A stretch of DNA of 5,534 bases from an uncultured Clostridia bacterium (GTDB taxonomy: Bacteria > Bacillota > Clostridia > Oscillospirales > Acutalibacteraceae). The stretch's first letter is position 1. Every line of letters starts with the position of its first letter. A program made the translations under genes and the position numbers. The notes beneath the pieces are model-generated. The model was not told the origin of the DNA. It saw nothing but the letters and a program-made list of their open reading frames with translations, and searched no databases. Below are positions 5,495-5,534 of this stretch, piece by piece. The stretch is taken from contig CALGGQ010000223.1 in the NCBI GenBank assembly GCA_937915775.1, forward strand, positions 1-5,534. Direction: 5' to 3'.

Positions 5495-5534
5495 GTCTCC
5501 GTAGCTCAGCAGGATAGAGCGTTCGCCTCCTAAG
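5495..5534 (+). tRNA. tRNA-Arg(CCU), 3' truncated by window end
   Basis: The acceptor 5' strand is GTCTCCG (5495-5501), then TA. The D arm pairs GCTC (5504-5507) with GAGC (5517-5520) around AGCAGGATA. The anticodon stem 5' strand is TTCGC and the loop is CTCCTAA (5527-5533) with T33 and anticodon CCT at 5529-5531, which reads AGG arginine codons. The sequence stops at position 39, whose G pairs with C31. The variable loop, T arm and acceptor 3' strand are off-window, so the identity rests on the anticodon loop. Confidence 0.92.

Noticed and set aside
5065..5517. Plus-strand open frame rich in Leu and Arg opposite the TM2 gene
   Set aside because: It mirrors the repeated TM2 tail, runs through the TM2 promoter and into the tRNA gene, and has no plausible start signal.

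Overview
The window looks like a short-read contig from a Gram-positive Clostridia-type bacterium, probably a gut Oscillospiraceae/Ruminococcaceae-like lineage. The basis is a dlt-like acylation operon, strong GGAGG-type ribosome binding sites, consensus sigma-A promoters, a moderately GC-rich base composition and a TM2 protein with a Pro/Gln-rich head. No marker gene allows a firmer placement. The first 26 bases are not genomic: they match the 3' end of the Illumina TruSeq Read 2 adapter.

Positions 27-3274 (+) hold a tightly packed four-gene operon, open at its 5' end. In order it encodes the C-terminal end of an AMP-forming adenylation enzyme (DltA-like), a 77-aa acyl carrier protein (DltC-like), a 526-aa MBOAT acyltransferase (DltB/AlgI superfamily) and a membrane-anchored SGNH-type protein (DltD-like position and architecture). 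Gene gaps are 11, 3 and 3 nt. The inferred scheme is that the ligase activates an amino or acyl acid and loads it on the carrier's phosphopantetheine, the MBOAT moves it across the membrane, and the SGNH protein acts on the outer face to O-acylate a surface polymer such as teichoic acid or an exopolysaccharide. The order A-C-B-D and the long AlgI-like MBOAT differ from the textbook dltABCD operon. The operon ends in an intrinsic terminator whose loop contains the last stop codon.

Positions 3292-4716 (+) form a separate transcription unit. An extended -10 promoter drives a 452-aa membrane-anchored or secreted Asp-box beta-propeller of the sialidase superfamily. Downstream (4717-4875) lies a non-coding stretch with a tandem heptamer repeat, hairpins and an apparent bidirectional terminator shared with the converging gene.

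Positions 4876-5413 (-) hold a TM2-domain membrane protein with a repeated Pro/Gln-rich N-terminal tail. Its promoter has a perfect 17-bp palindrome overlapping the -35 box. Diverging from it, a perfect-consensus promoter precedes a tRNA-Arg(CCU) gene cut by the end of the window just after the anticodon loop.
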